Below the pieces are notes generated by a model, which was not told where the DNA came from, searched no databases, and worked only from the letters and a program-made list of their open reading frames with translations. Below are positions 27,892-36,751 of a DNA stretch of 64,000 nucleotides, in pieces. This stretch comes from JBBQXK01 sp052387255 (GTDB lineage: Bacteria > Pseudomonadota > Alphaproteobacteria > Rhodobacterales > Rhodobacteraceae), in assembly GCA_052387255.1 (NCBI GenBank), contig JBQTJI010000012.1, positions 13,117-77,116 on the forward strand. Reading direction: 5' to 3'. The position numbers were made by a program, and so were the translations under genes. How positions within the stretch are numbered: position 1 is the first letter of the stretch; the number at the start of each line of letters is the position of its first letter.

Positions 27892-30183
27892 ATGCTCATT
27901 CAATACACGCAAGGCGGGAATTTCTTTGAGGCGGCGTTCTACAACCCGCTGGTCGATGACTTCGACGTGGATATCGTCAGCAACAATTCCACCCAGATCG
28001 TGGTGCGCAATCCGGGAACGGGCGTGGTCACGACCTTTACCGGCACCGGCTTTCCGCAGTTCCCCTTCCCGCCCCTGCCCGGCACCATCACCGGGATCGC
28101 GATGGTCGATGCCGGGGGCAACCCGCTGGCCACGATCACCAACATCGCCTGGGGCCTGCAGGCGACGCTCGATGCCGTCGAGGCCGCCGTCGGCGACGAC
28201 GCGCTGACCCTGCTGAACGGCCTCCTGAGCCTGCAGGACATCACGCTGGATGCGTCGGCGGCGGTCGAGGGGATCGAGGGGTTGGATTTCGCGGGCGTCA
28301 CCTCGGACATCACGGTGATCGGGTCGGACTTCGCTGACGAGATTTTCGGCGGGCAGGGCAATGACACGATCGACGCGGGCCTGGCGTCGAACACCATCGA
28401 CGAAGGCGAACAAATCCACGCCTCGGGCGGCAACGACACCATCGACTTTTCCGGGATTGTCGCCGGCAACAGCTGGACCGAGCTTCTCTATGATGATCTG
28501 ACCGGCCCGATCACGCTGAACATCAATGCCCTGACGAACACCGGAACGGTGGCCAAGGGACCGGGGCAGGGCACTGACACGCTGATCGACGTGGCGCGTG
28601 CGATGGATGACCGTCTCACCTTCGGTTTCGATGTCTACGGCACCGCGGCGGGGGACAGCTTCACGGTGCGCACCGCGGAATTCGCCGACATCTTCATCCA
28701 GGGACGAAGCGGTGCCGACAGCTACAACCTGACCCTGAGCGAGGGTGGCCGGATACAGCTTTCTTTTGGCGGGGGAACCCAGGGCCTTGTGCTGAACGCG
28801 GCCACCGGGGTGATCGCCAACGACGGATACGGCTTTGCCGAGGCGCTGGCGCTGACCCGCCTTGGCGGCGCGGACGCCAGCCGGTTCCAGGTCCGGGGCA
28901 CGCAGTTTGCCGACAGCATTGTCGGCAGTGCCGGACGTGACGTCTTCCGCACCGATGGCGGGAACGACACGGTGGACGGCGGTGATGGCTTCGACCTCGT
29001 TCGCTATGACCGCCCGCAGTTCGCGTCGGCAATCACCGTCGATCTCGTGGCCGGGACGGTGACAGGGACGGCGAACAACGGGGCCTTCACCCACTCGCTG
29101 ACCAGCATCGAAGAGGTTCGGGGGAGCCAGTTCAACGACACGATCCAAGGATCCGGGGTGGACGAGTTCCTGGAGGGCCAGAACGGCGACGACTTGCTGG
29201 AAGGGCGGGCAGGCAGCGACACGCTTCTGGGTGGCGCGGGCAATGACACCCTCACCGGCGGCCTTGGTCGCGATAACCTTGATGGCGGCGACGGCGACGA
29301 CACCATCGTCAACGACCGGCGCTTCTATGACGACATCGACGGCGGCGAGGGTAACGAGGCCACCGGCGACACCGCGAACTTTTCGGCCTCCGCCGGCCAC
29401 TTCACCCTCGATCTTGCGCAAGGCACATACACAATCGGCGGCATCACCTATGACCTGCAGGGCATCGAGAACCTGCTCATGGGCAACGGGCGCGACATCA
29501 TCACCGGCGGCGACGGAGCCGAGGTCATTCAGTCGGGCGGCAAGCGCGACCAGATCAGCGCGGGTCTGGGCAACGACACCATCGACGCAGGCGCCGGCAA
29601 CGACGTGGTCTATGCCGCCCTCGGCAACGACAGCACCAACGGCGGGTCGGACGTGGACACGCTGGATTTCAGCGCGCTGTCGTCCGGTGTCAGCTACTCG
29701 ATGGCCACCGGCGCGTCGAACGTGATCGGCACGCATCTGGGCTATGAAAGCGTGATCGCGGGCAGCGGCAACGACACGATCACCGGGGCCGACACCAACG
29801 ACACGGTGCGCGGCGGGGCGGGGAATGACTCGATCCTTGGCGGGCGCGGGGCGGATGACCTGTACGGTCTGGCCGGTCTCGACACGCTGGCGGGCGGGGC
29901 GGGGAACGACACGCTGACCGGCGGGGCCTTTGCCGACACGTTCCTGTTCGTCCGCGTCGTCAGTGCCGGGGCCGACCTGATCACCGACTGGAACAACGGG
30001 GCCGACCGGCTGGCGCTGGACAACGAGCTGTGGACTGGCGCGCTGACGGCGGCGCAGGTGGTCGGCACCTTCGCATCCGTGGTGAACGGCGACGTGGTGT
30101 TCGACTTCGGCGCAAGGGGCAGCTTCACGCTGGACGGCATCACCAGTACGGCGGGCCTCGACGCGCGGATCGACATCATCTGA
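27892..30183 (+). CDS. RTX calcium-binding protein, paralogue 1
   Basis: A 763-residue secreted-type protein. A unique N-terminal module (MLIQYTQGGNFFEAAFYNP, to about residue 145) is shared with paralogue 3. Glycine-rich nonapeptides (GGxGxDxLx) occur at about 150-163, 355-365, 425-474, 539-587 and 624-685, binding Ca2+ in a beta-roll. The last 60 residues lack repeats and end in the hydrophobic ARIDII, like an uncleaved type I secretion signal. There is no Sec signal peptide and no ABC exporter gene nearby. ATG at 27892 follows AAGGGGG; the TTG two codons upstream is less likely because paralogue 3 starts at the same residue. Confidence 0.85.
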   Translation: MLIQYTQGGNFFEAAFYNPLVDDFDVDIVSNNSTQIVVRNPGTGVVTTFTGTGFPQFPFPPLPGTITGIAMVDAGGNPLATITNIAWGLQATLDAVEAAVGDDALTLLNGLLSLQDITLDASAAVEGIEGLDFAGVTSDITVIGSDFADEIFGGQGNDTIDAGLASNTIDEGEQIHASGGNDTIDFSGIVAGNSWTELLYDDLTGPITLNINALTNTGTVAKGPGQGTDTLIDVARAMDDRLTFGFDVYGTAAGDSFTVRTAEFADIFIQGRSGADSYNLTLSEGGRIQLSFGGGTQGLVLNAATGVIANDGYGFAEALALTRLGGADASRFQVRGTQFADSIVGSAGRDVFRTDGGNDTVDGGDGFDLVRYDRPQFASAITVDLVAGTVTGTANNGAFTHSLTSIEEVRGSQFNDTIQGSGVDEFLEGQNGDDLLEGRAGSDTLLGGAGNDTLTGGLGRDNLDGGDGDDTIVNDRRFYDDIDGGEGNEATGDTANFSASAGHFTLDLAQGTYTIGGITYDLQGIENLLMGNGRDIITGGDGAEVIQSGGKRDQISAGLGNDTIDAGAGNDVVYAALGNDSTNGGSDVDTLDFSALSSGVSYSMATGASNVIGTHLGYESVIAGSGNDTITGADTNDTVRGGAGNDSILGGRGADDLYGLAGLDTLAGGAGNDTLTGGAFADTFLFVRVVSAGADLITDWNNGADRLALDNELWTGALTAAQVVGTFASVVNGDVVFDFGARGSFTLDGITSTAGLDARIDII
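29293..30183 (+). repeat. 891 bp 3' cassette of RTX genes, copy 1
   Basis: The final 296 codons and stop, from GDDTI to IDII, recur with the same length at 31695-32585 and 34136-35026. Copy 1 is the most diverged in its first third (NDRRFYDDIDGG versus HRRDYDDIYGG). Confidence 0.85.
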
Positions 30184-30392
30184 CGCGCGGGGGGGTGGCC
30201 AGCGGAACGCGGCCCCGCGCGGATGCGGGACCGCACGGCGATGGCTGCGGCGAAGCCGACTTTGCCTGATCCCGCACCGGTGTTGCAGGTGCCATGCGCC
30301 AATGCGCCGCAACGCGCATGTGACAGATTGCCAGAATCGATCCGTTCCCTGATCGTCAGCGGCAATGATTTTTCCTGTTTGGGGCATGATCC

Positions 30393-32585
30393 ATGACTAT
30401 TCCCGTCACCGCCGAATTCGTCATCGCGGCCACAAGCGGTTCCAACACACCCGAAGAGCGCCTGACCACCCTTGCCGATGGCCGCCTGCTGGCGACCTGG
30501 TATGACATCGGCAGCAACGGCGGTGACATCCGCCACCGCATCCTTGACATCGACGGCACACCGCTGACGGCCGAGCTGTCGACCGCCGCCAGCACGGCGG
30601 GCAGCCAGATCGAGCATTCGGTCGCGGCCCTGTCGGATGGCGGCTTCGTGGTGGTCTGGCAGGATTTCGCCGCCGATGCCGCCGGCGATGTTCGCTTTCG
30701 CGTCTTCGATGCGGCGGGCAATGCGGTGGCGACCGACCTGGCCACGACGCAGGAACAGTCGGGCAGCCGCCAGGCCGACCCTTCGGTGACCGGAACGCCC
30801 GACGGCGGCTTTGTCATCGCCTGGACCGACCGCAACGGCACCAACACGAACCGTCCCGAGGGCACCGACGCCGTGGTGGTGCGGGCGTTTTCGGCGACCG
30901 GCGCGCCCCTGGACGGCATCGTGCGGGTCACCGGCCCGGACGGGTCGGGCATCGCGACGGAACTGGACTCGGGCTTTGGCCTGATCGTCGGGGTATGGGA
31001 CGACAACGCCCTGGACGGCATCCATGGCGGCGGCGGCGAAGAACCGCCCGAGGTTGACCAGAACGCGGACGACGGCGCACTTGGCGACGCCACCACGACC
31101 GAGGCTGCGCGCACCCCCGACGTTGCCGTGACCTCTGCCGGCGTGGTGGCGGTCTGGGAACAGGGCGGTGTCGTGTTCTACCAGACGGAAGACGACTTTG
31201 GCCTGGGGCCGGTCCTGCGGCTGACCACCTCGACCTTCGAGCAGGAGGTCCCGCGTATCGAGGCGCTTCCCTTCGGCGGCCATGTCGTGACCTGGCACGA
31301 ATTCCGCAACCCGCAGGGCAATTTCACCAGCTTCGACATCTTCGCCCGCGTGTTCGACACCGCCGGCAATCCAGTGGCCGATCCGGTCAACCTGACCCTG
31401 GGCCAGACCGGGGCCGAGTTCGACGCCGACGTGACGGCGCTGATCGACGGTCGGTTCATGGTGGCCTGGTCCAGCCAGGGGGCCCTGGGCGACGTGATCG
31501 GGCGCATCTATGACGCACGCACCGCCCCCGTGACCTGGACCGGCGGCGATCTGGGCGAGCGGTTCGTGGGCACCGACATCGCGGGCGAGGGCGATGTGCT
31601 GAACGGTGCGGACGGCAACGACGACATCGAAGCCCAGGCGGGCAACGATGTGCTCACCGGCGGGCGGGGTCGCGATTCCCTCTATGGCGGCACCGGCGAC
31701 GACACCATCATTGTCCACCGGCGGGACTACGATGACATCTACGGCGGCGAGGGCACCGAGACGGAGGGCGACACCGCCGACTTCTCGGCCTCGGGCGGCA
31801 ACTTCGCGGTCGATCTGGCGGGCGGGACCTATGTCGTCGGCGGCATCACCTATGACCTGCAGGGCATCGAGACCCTGCTGACGGGCAACGGGCGCGACAT
31901 CATCACCGGCAGCGACGGGGCCGAGGTCATCCAGTCGGGCGGCAAGCGCGACCAGATCACCGCCGGACTGGGGAACGACACCATCGACGCGGGCGGCGGC
32001 AACGATGTGGTCTATGCCGCCCTCGGCAACGACAGCACGAACGGCGGCGGCGATGTGGACACGCTGGATTTCAGCGCGCTGTCGTCCGGTGTCAGCTTCT
32101 CGATGGCCACCGGCGTGTCGAACGCCATCGGCACGCATCTGGGCTATGAAAGCGTGATCGCGGGCAGCGGCAACGACACCATCACCGGGGCCGACACCAA
32201 CGACACGGTGCGCGGCGGGGCCGGGAACGACAGCATCGCGGGCGGGCGCGGCAGCGACGACCTCTACGGTCTGGCAGGCCTCGATACACTGAGCGGAGGG
32301 GCGGGGAACGACACGCTGACCGGCGGGGCCTTTGCCGACACGTTCCTGTTCATCCGCGTCGTCAGTGCGGGCGCCGATGTGGTCACCGACTTCGGCAACG
32401 GCCCCGACCGGCTGCAACTGGACGATGCGCTGTGGACCGGGGTCCTGACCACGGCGCAGGTGGTCGGCACGTTCGCGTCGGTCGTGAACGGCGACGTGCT
32501 GTTCGACTTCGGCGCACGCGGCAGCTTCACCCTGACAGGTGTTGCCAGCACGGCGGGGCTTGCGGGGCTGATCGACATCATCTGA
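30393..32585 (+). CDS. RTX protein with N-terminal seven-repeat propeller-like domain, paralogue 2
   Basis: A 730-residue protein. Residues 1-375 contain seven spaced copies of a strand motif of the type DGG-F-V-V-x-W (LATWYD, VVVWQD, VIAWTD, VGVWDD, VAVWEQ, VVTWHE, MVAWSS), suggesting a seven-bladed beta-propeller. An acidic Gly/Glu/Asp-rich insert (GGGGEEPPEVDQNADDG) lies between blades four and five. RTX nonapeptides follow from about residue 400, then the shared 891 bp cassette ending GLIDII. It has no Sec signal, so type I secretion is expected from an exporter elsewhere. A 209 bp gap separates it from paralogue 1. Confidence 0.85.
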   Translation: MTIPVTAEFVIAATSGSNTPEERLTTLADGRLLATWYDIGSNGGDIRHRILDIDGTPLTAELSTAASTAGSQIEHSVAALSDGGFVVVWQDFAADAAGDVRFRVFDAAGNAVATDLATTQEQSGSRQADPSVTGTPDGGFVIAWTDRNGTNTNRPEGTDAVVVRAFSATGAPLDGIVRVTGPDGSGIATELDSGFGLIVGVWDDNALDGIHGGGGEEPPEVDQNADDGALGDATTTEAARTPDVAVTSAGVVAVWEQGGVVFYQTEDDFGLGPVLRLTTSTFEQEVPRIEALPFGGHVVTWHEFRNPQGNFTSFDIFARVFDTAGNPVADPVNLTLGQTGAEFDADVTALIDGRFMVAWSSQGALGDVIGRIYDARTAPVTWTGGDLGERFVGTDIAGEGDVLNGADGNDDIEAQAGNDVLTGGRGRDSLYGGTGDDTIIVHRRDYDDIYGGEGTETEGDTADFSASGGNFAVDLAGGTYVVGGITYDLQGIETLLTGNGRDIITGSDGAEVIQSGGKRDQITAGLGNDTIDAGGGNDVVYAALGNDSTNGGGDVDTLDFSALSSGVSFSMATGVSNAIGTHLGYESVIAGSGNDTITGADTNDTVRGGAGNDSIAGGRGSDDLYGLAGLDTLSGGAGNDTLTGGAFADTFLFIRVVSAGADVVTDFGNGPDRLQLDDALWTGVLTTAQVVGTFASVVNGDVLFDFGARGSFTLTGVASTAGLAGLIDII
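31695..32585 (+). repeat. 891 bp 3' cassette of RTX genes, copy 2
   Basis: Same length as copies 1 and 3 with no insertion or deletion. The first two-thirds are nearly identical in DNA to copy 3, with runs of about 100 identical bases. The end (DFGNGPDRLQLDDALW) differs from the version shared by copies 1 and 3. Confidence 0.85.
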
Positions 32586-32752
32586 CAAACCCGGAGGGCG
32601 TGTTCCCAGCCACAGATCATTTGCAGTCGGCCGAGCCGAATGGGCCGTGCGGGCGACCAAATTCTGCTTGATTTCGTCCGGCAGTCGCGCCACGGTGCCG
32701 CCAATAGCAACATTCGGCGACGACTTCGCGCTTTGGCACAAAGGGATGGATC

Positions 32753-35026
32753 ATGCTTATCCAGTACTTCAGCGGCGGCAACTTCTTTGACACCGCCTTC
32801 TACAATCCCAACATTGATGATTTCGATCTTCAAGTGCTGAGCGCCAGCTCGACCCGGATTGTCGCTGTAAATCCAGGCACCGGCGTCGTCACCACCTTTA
32901 CCGGAACGGGGTTTCCGGCGAATCCGACGCCTCCCCTGTCAGGCACGCTGACCGGGTTCTCAATGGTTGATGCTGGCGGCAACCGCTTGGCGACCATCAC
33001 CGATATCGCCTGGGGCCTGCAGTCGGCACTGACGGCCATCGAACAGGCGGTCGGCAATGATGCGACCGGATTGCTGCTGGGTCTGCTGAGTCTGCAGGAC
33101 ATCACCCTGGATGCAAGGGCTGCGTTCGATGATGTGTTCGGTCTTGACTTTACCGGTGTCACTTCGCGCGTCTCGATCTTCGGTTCCCAATTCGGCGACG
33201 ATATCTTTGGCGGCTCGGGCCGTAACGTGGTCGATGGCGGCCCCGGTAACGACACCATCAATGTCGGTGGCTTTGACAGCGAAGTCATTGATGCTTCGAC
33301 AGGGAACGATACCATTGATTTTTCCGATATTGTCCCTGGCGACGGCTTTACCGACATCGGGTACGAGACTCTTGCCGGCCCGATTGCGCTCAACATAGAC
33401 GCACTGACAAATACCGGGACCGTTATCAAGGGCCCGGGCGAGGGCGTCGATACATTGGTCGATGTGACGCGGGCGTTGGACTTCAACGTTTCCGAAGGAC
33501 CGGGCATTTTCGGGACAACTCTGGCTGACACGTTTACCGTTCGCACTGTGGAAACCAGCTACATCTTCCTCGCGGGCGGGCGCGGGTCTGACGGTTATAC
33601 CCTGACGATGGCCGTGGGCAGTGACGTCTTTCTGGCGTTCATGTTCTCGTTTTTCGAAGATGCAACCCAAGGCCTTGTTTTCAATGGAACCACCGGCGTC
33701 ATTGCCAACGACGGCTTCGGTTTTTCGGAAACGCTGACGCTCACGCGGATTGGCGACGTGGGTGACGTGAACGACAGCACGCTGGCCATCGGGGGGACTG
33801 AGTTTTCCGACAATGTCATCGGCACCACCGGACGCGACAGCTTCTTTCCGCGCGGAGGCAATGACACGCTGGACGGCGGCGATGGCTTTGACCGCATCCG
33901 GTTCGACCGCTCTACGATCAGTTCTGCTGTTACGGTCGATCTTGCCGCAGGCACTGCGACGGGGTCGTGGGACGGTGCCGCCTTCAGCCATTCGCTGTCC
34001 AACATCGAACAGGTTTCAGGAAGCCGCTTCGGTGATACGATAACGGGCGACATACGCGGCAACCTGCTGCAGGGCAACAACGGCAACGACCTGCTCACCG
34101 GCGGCGGGGGCCGCGACAGCATTGATGGCGGCGACGGCGACGACACCATCATCGTCCACCGGCGGGACTACGATGACATCTACGGCGGCGAGGGCACCGA
34201 AACGGCCGGCGACACCGCCGACTTCTCGGCCTCGGGCGGCAACTTCGCGGTCGATCTGGCGGGCGGGACCTATGTCGTCGGCGGCATCACCTATGACCTG
34301 CAGGGTATCGAGACCCTGCTGACGGGCAACGGCCGCGACATCATCACCGGCAGCGACGGGGCCGAGGTCATCCAGTCGGGCGGCAAGCGCGACCAGATCA
34401 CCGCCGGACTGGGGAACGACACCATCGACGCGGGCGGCGGCAACGACGTGGTCTTTGCGGCCCTTGGCAACGACAGCACCAATGGCGGCGGCGACGTGGA
34501 CACGCTGGATTTCAGCGCGCTGACCACCGGCGTCAGCTTCTCGATGGCCACCGGCGTGTCGAACGCCATCGGCACGCATCTGGGCTATGAAAGCGTGATC
34601 GCGGGCAGCGGCAACGACACGATCACCGGGGCCGACACCAACGACACGGTGCGCGGCGGGGCCGGGAACGACAGCATCGCGGGCGGGCGCGGCGGGGATG
34701 ACCTGTACGGGCTGGCCGGGGTCGATACACTGAACGGCGGGGCGGGCAACGACACGCTCACCGGGGGGGCCTTTGCCGACACCTTCGTGTTTGTCCGCGT
34801 CGCCAGTGCCGGGGCCGACCTGGTCACGGACTGGAACAACGGGGCCGACCGGCTGGCGCTGGACAACGAGCTGTGGACCGGCGCGCTGACGGCGGCGCAG
34901 GTGGTCAGCACCTTCGCCTCCGTTGTGGGCGGCGACGTGGTGTTCGACTTCGGCGCAAGGGGCAGCTTCACGCTGGACGGCATCACCAGCACATCGGGCC
35001 TCGACGCGCGGATCGACATCATCTGA
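32753..35026 (+). CDS. RTX calcium-binding protein, paralogue 3
   Basis: A 757-residue protein. The N-terminal 140 residues (MLIQYFSGGNFFDTAFYNP...) match paralogue 1 throughout but with many substitutions and a visibly lower G+C content. RTX nonapeptides lie near 150-165, 360-375, 440-465 and within the cassette. The 891 bp 3' cassette is a mosaic: the first part matches paralogue 2 and the end (WNNGADRLALDNELW) matches paralogue 1. The C-terminus is ARIDII. The start follows AAGGGATG. It is probably exported by a type I system. The next gene begins one base after the stop. Confidence 0.85.
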   Translation: MLIQYFSGGNFFDTAFYNPNIDDFDLQVLSASSTRIVAVNPGTGVVTTFTGTGFPANPTPPLSGTLTGFSMVDAGGNRLATITDIAWGLQSALTAIEQAVGNDATGLLLGLLSLQDITLDARAAFDDVFGLDFTGVTSRVSIFGSQFGDDIFGGSGRNVVDGGPGNDTINVGGFDSEVIDASTGNDTIDFSDIVPGDGFTDIGYETLAGPIALNIDALTNTGTVIKGPGEGVDTLVDVTRALDFNVSEGPGIFGTTLADTFTVRTVETSYIFLAGGRGSDGYTLTMAVGSDVFLAFMFSFFEDATQGLVFNGTTGVIANDGFGFSETLTLTRIGDVGDVNDSTLAIGGTEFSDNVIGTTGRDSFFPRGGNDTLDGGDGFDRIRFDRSTISSAVTVDLAAGTATGSWDGAAFSHSLSNIEQVSGSRFGDTITGDIRGNLLQGNNGNDLLTGGGGRDSIDGGDGDDTIIVHRRDYDDIYGGEGTETAGDTADFSASGGNFAVDLAGGTYVVGGITYDLQGIETLLTGNGRDIITGSDGAEVIQSGGKRDQITAGLGNDTIDAGGGNDVVFAALGNDSTNGGGDVDTLDFSALTTGVSFSMATGVSNAIGTHLGYESVIAGSGNDTITGADTNDTVRGGAGNDSIAGGRGGDDLYGLAGVDTLNGGAGNDTLTGGAFADTFVFVRVASAGADLVTDWNNGADRLALDNELWTGALTAAQVVSTFASVVGGDVVFDFGARGSFTLDGITSTSGLDARIDII
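34136..35026 (+). repeat. 891 bp 3' cassette of RTX genes, copy 3
   Basis: The third cassette, in phase and of equal length. Its composition is GC-rich, like copy 2, whereas the N-terminal part of its gene is AT-richer, with a change near 34.08-34.14 kb. Confidence 0.8.
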
Positions 35027-35027
35027 C

Positions 35028-35669
35028 ATGACCGGGCGCGACTCACGCGAGACCGACTATGCCGCGCGGGATACCGCGCTGCTGTTCGTGGACATGCAGG
35101 CGATCTTCTGCACGCCCGGGGCCGATCCGGGGCACCCCGACATGGGGCCCGACCACCCCTATCACGTCCGCCTGCGCGAGACGGTCGTGCCCAACCAGCG
35201 CCGCCTGCTGGCCGCTGCCCGGACCGCAGGCGTGCAGGTCATCCACACGATCATCCAGGCGCTGACCGAGGACGGGCGCGACATCTCGCTCGACCACCGG
35301 CTGTCGGGGATCCTGGTGCCGAAGGGGCATCCGATGGGCGGCGTGATCGACGCCCTGGCCCCGGTCGCGAACGAGATCGTGCTGCCCAAGACGTCGAGCG
35401 GGGTCTTCAACTCGACCAGCATCGACTATGTGCTGCGCAACCTCGGCGTGCGGCGGCTGATCGTGGCCGGGGTGGTGACGGACCAGTGCGTCGACATGGC
35501 GGTGCGCGATGCCGCCGACCGGGGCTATCTGGTGAGCGTCCCCGAAGACGCCAGCGCGACCCACAGCGACGACCACCACCGCGCGGCCCTGGCGGCGTTC
35601 GGCGGCTATGCCTGGATCACCGACACGGCGACCGTGCTGGCGCGGCTGGCGGCGGCACCGCGCGGCTGA
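35028..35669 (+). CDS. Isochorismatase-family cysteine hydrolase
   Basis: A 213-residue alpha/beta hydrolase of the isochorismatase superfamily. The catalytic triad is Asp22 (LLFVDMQ), Lys121 (LPKTSSGVF) and Cys154 (VVTDQCVDMAVRDA), with the family cis-peptide just before the Cys. Relatives hydrolyse ureidoacrylate, N-carbamoyl compounds, nicotinamide or isochorismate; the substrate is not decided. The ATG is one base after the TGA of the third RTX gene, so it may be expressed by read-through from it, though a functional link is not apparent. Confidence 0.86.
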   Translation: MTGRDSRETDYAARDTALLFVDMQAIFCTPGADPGHPDMGPDHPYHVRLRETVVPNQRRLLAAARTAGVQVIHTIIQALTEDGRDISLDHRLSGILVPKGHPMGGVIDALAPVANEIVLPKTSSGVFNSTSIDYVLRNLGVRRLIVAGVVTDQCVDMAVRDAADRGYLVSVPEDASATHSDDHHRAALAAFGGYAWITDTATVLARLAAAPRG

Positions 35670-35676
35670 CCAGGGG

Positions 35677-36618
35677 TCACCTCCTTGCCGTCGTCAGCGC
35701 AAACAGACCCGCCCCGCAGATCAGCGCGATGCCGACCCAGGCCGTGGCATCGGGCCACTGGCGGAACACGACGACCCCCCAGAAGACCGCCATCGGCATC
35801 GCGGCATACTCGAAGGGCGCGACGATGGCCGCAGTGCTCAGCCGGTAGGCCTGGGCGATCAGCATCCCCGCCGTCGCCACCGCCACCCCCGTCGCGACAA
35901 AGTACGGCCAGTCCGCAGACGTCGGCCAGACCCAGGCCCTGAACAGGTAGTCGAGCGTCGGATTGCCCGATCCGGCCAGGACCCCGCCGCCGACCGACAG
36001 ACCCATCAGCGCCGACACGGCGATGAACCCGGCCTGCCCGTAGAACCCCAGCGTAATGGCGCTTTCGGTATTGCGCATGCGGCGCGTCATGATGTGCGCG
36101 CAGGAATAGCTGACGGCCGAGAAGGCCACCATCAATGTGGCGGTCTGGACGATGCCCGAACCCGGGCGCAGCATCACGATGACCCCCGCCAGCCCGACCG
36201 CGACCGCCACCCAGCTGCGCCAGCCGACCCGCTCGCGCAGGACGATGGCCGACAGCGCGGTTACGGCAAGCGGCCCGATGAAGGCGATGGCCACGCCGTC
36301 CGCCAGCGGTAGAATGGCCAGACCAAGGTAGTAGGTCACATTCGACAGAAGGATGAACCCGACCCGGATCAGGTGGGCACCACTGCGACGGGTCTTCAGC
36401 TGGGCGAACCCGGTCCGGGTGACCAGGATCACGCCCAGGACAAAGCCGATGCCGATCATCGACCGGATCAGGATCACTTCGTGCAGGGGATAACCACCCG
36501 ACAGGAACTTGACCGACATGTCGCTGACCGAAAGGGCGAACGCGCCACCAAGGATGCACAGCACGCCCAGCACGGACGTCCCGGCGCGGCCTGGTCCTGG
36601 CCGGAAGACCGGTTTCAT
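35677..36618 (-). CDS. DMT-family (EamA) membrane transporter
   Basis: A 313-residue integral membrane protein with about ten predicted helices in two EamA halves (VLGVLCILGGAFALSVSDMS and VQTATLMVAFSAVSYSCAHI begin the halves). The family exports metabolites such as amino acids or takes up nucleosides; direction and substrate are unknown. The ATG at 36618 (MKPVFRPGPG), with GGACCAGG before it, is favoured over the GTG at 36657. It is convergent with the isochorismatase gene, with only 7 bp between stops. Confidence 0.85.
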   Translation of the reverse strand: MKPVFRPGPGRAGTSVLGVLCILGGAFALSVSDMSVKFLSGGYPLHEVILIRSMIGIGFVLGVILVTRTGFAQLKTRRSGAHLIRVGFILLSNVTYYLGLAILPLADGVAIAFIGPLAVTALSAIVLRERVGWRSWVAVAVGLAGVIVMLRPGSGIVQTATLMVAFSAVSYSCAHIMTRRMRNTESAITLGFYGQAGFIAVSALMGLSVGGGVLAGSGNPTLDYLFRAWVWPTSADWPYFVATGVAVATAGMLIAQAYRLSTAAIVAPFEYAAMPMAVFWGVVVFRQWPDATAWVGIALICGAGLFALTTARR

Positions 36619-36751
36619 CCTGGTCCTGCCCGTTGTCGCATCGACGGATTGTATCACGGTTGCGGGTCCGTGACCCAGGCGCTGTTTGCGACCGCCGGAT
36701 TTCCTCGGCCCCGGTCCCGCCGCTCCTGCGGGGCGACCACGTTCGTTCCCG

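Noticed and set aside
29167..29950. Short direct DNA repeats that might be taken for a CRISPR array
   Set aside because: They encode RTX nonapeptides, are in frame and have no uniform spacers; no cas genes nearby.
29742..32741. A long minus-strand frame opposite the RTX genes
   Set aside because: It repeats because the coding strand repeats; no protein-like features of its own.
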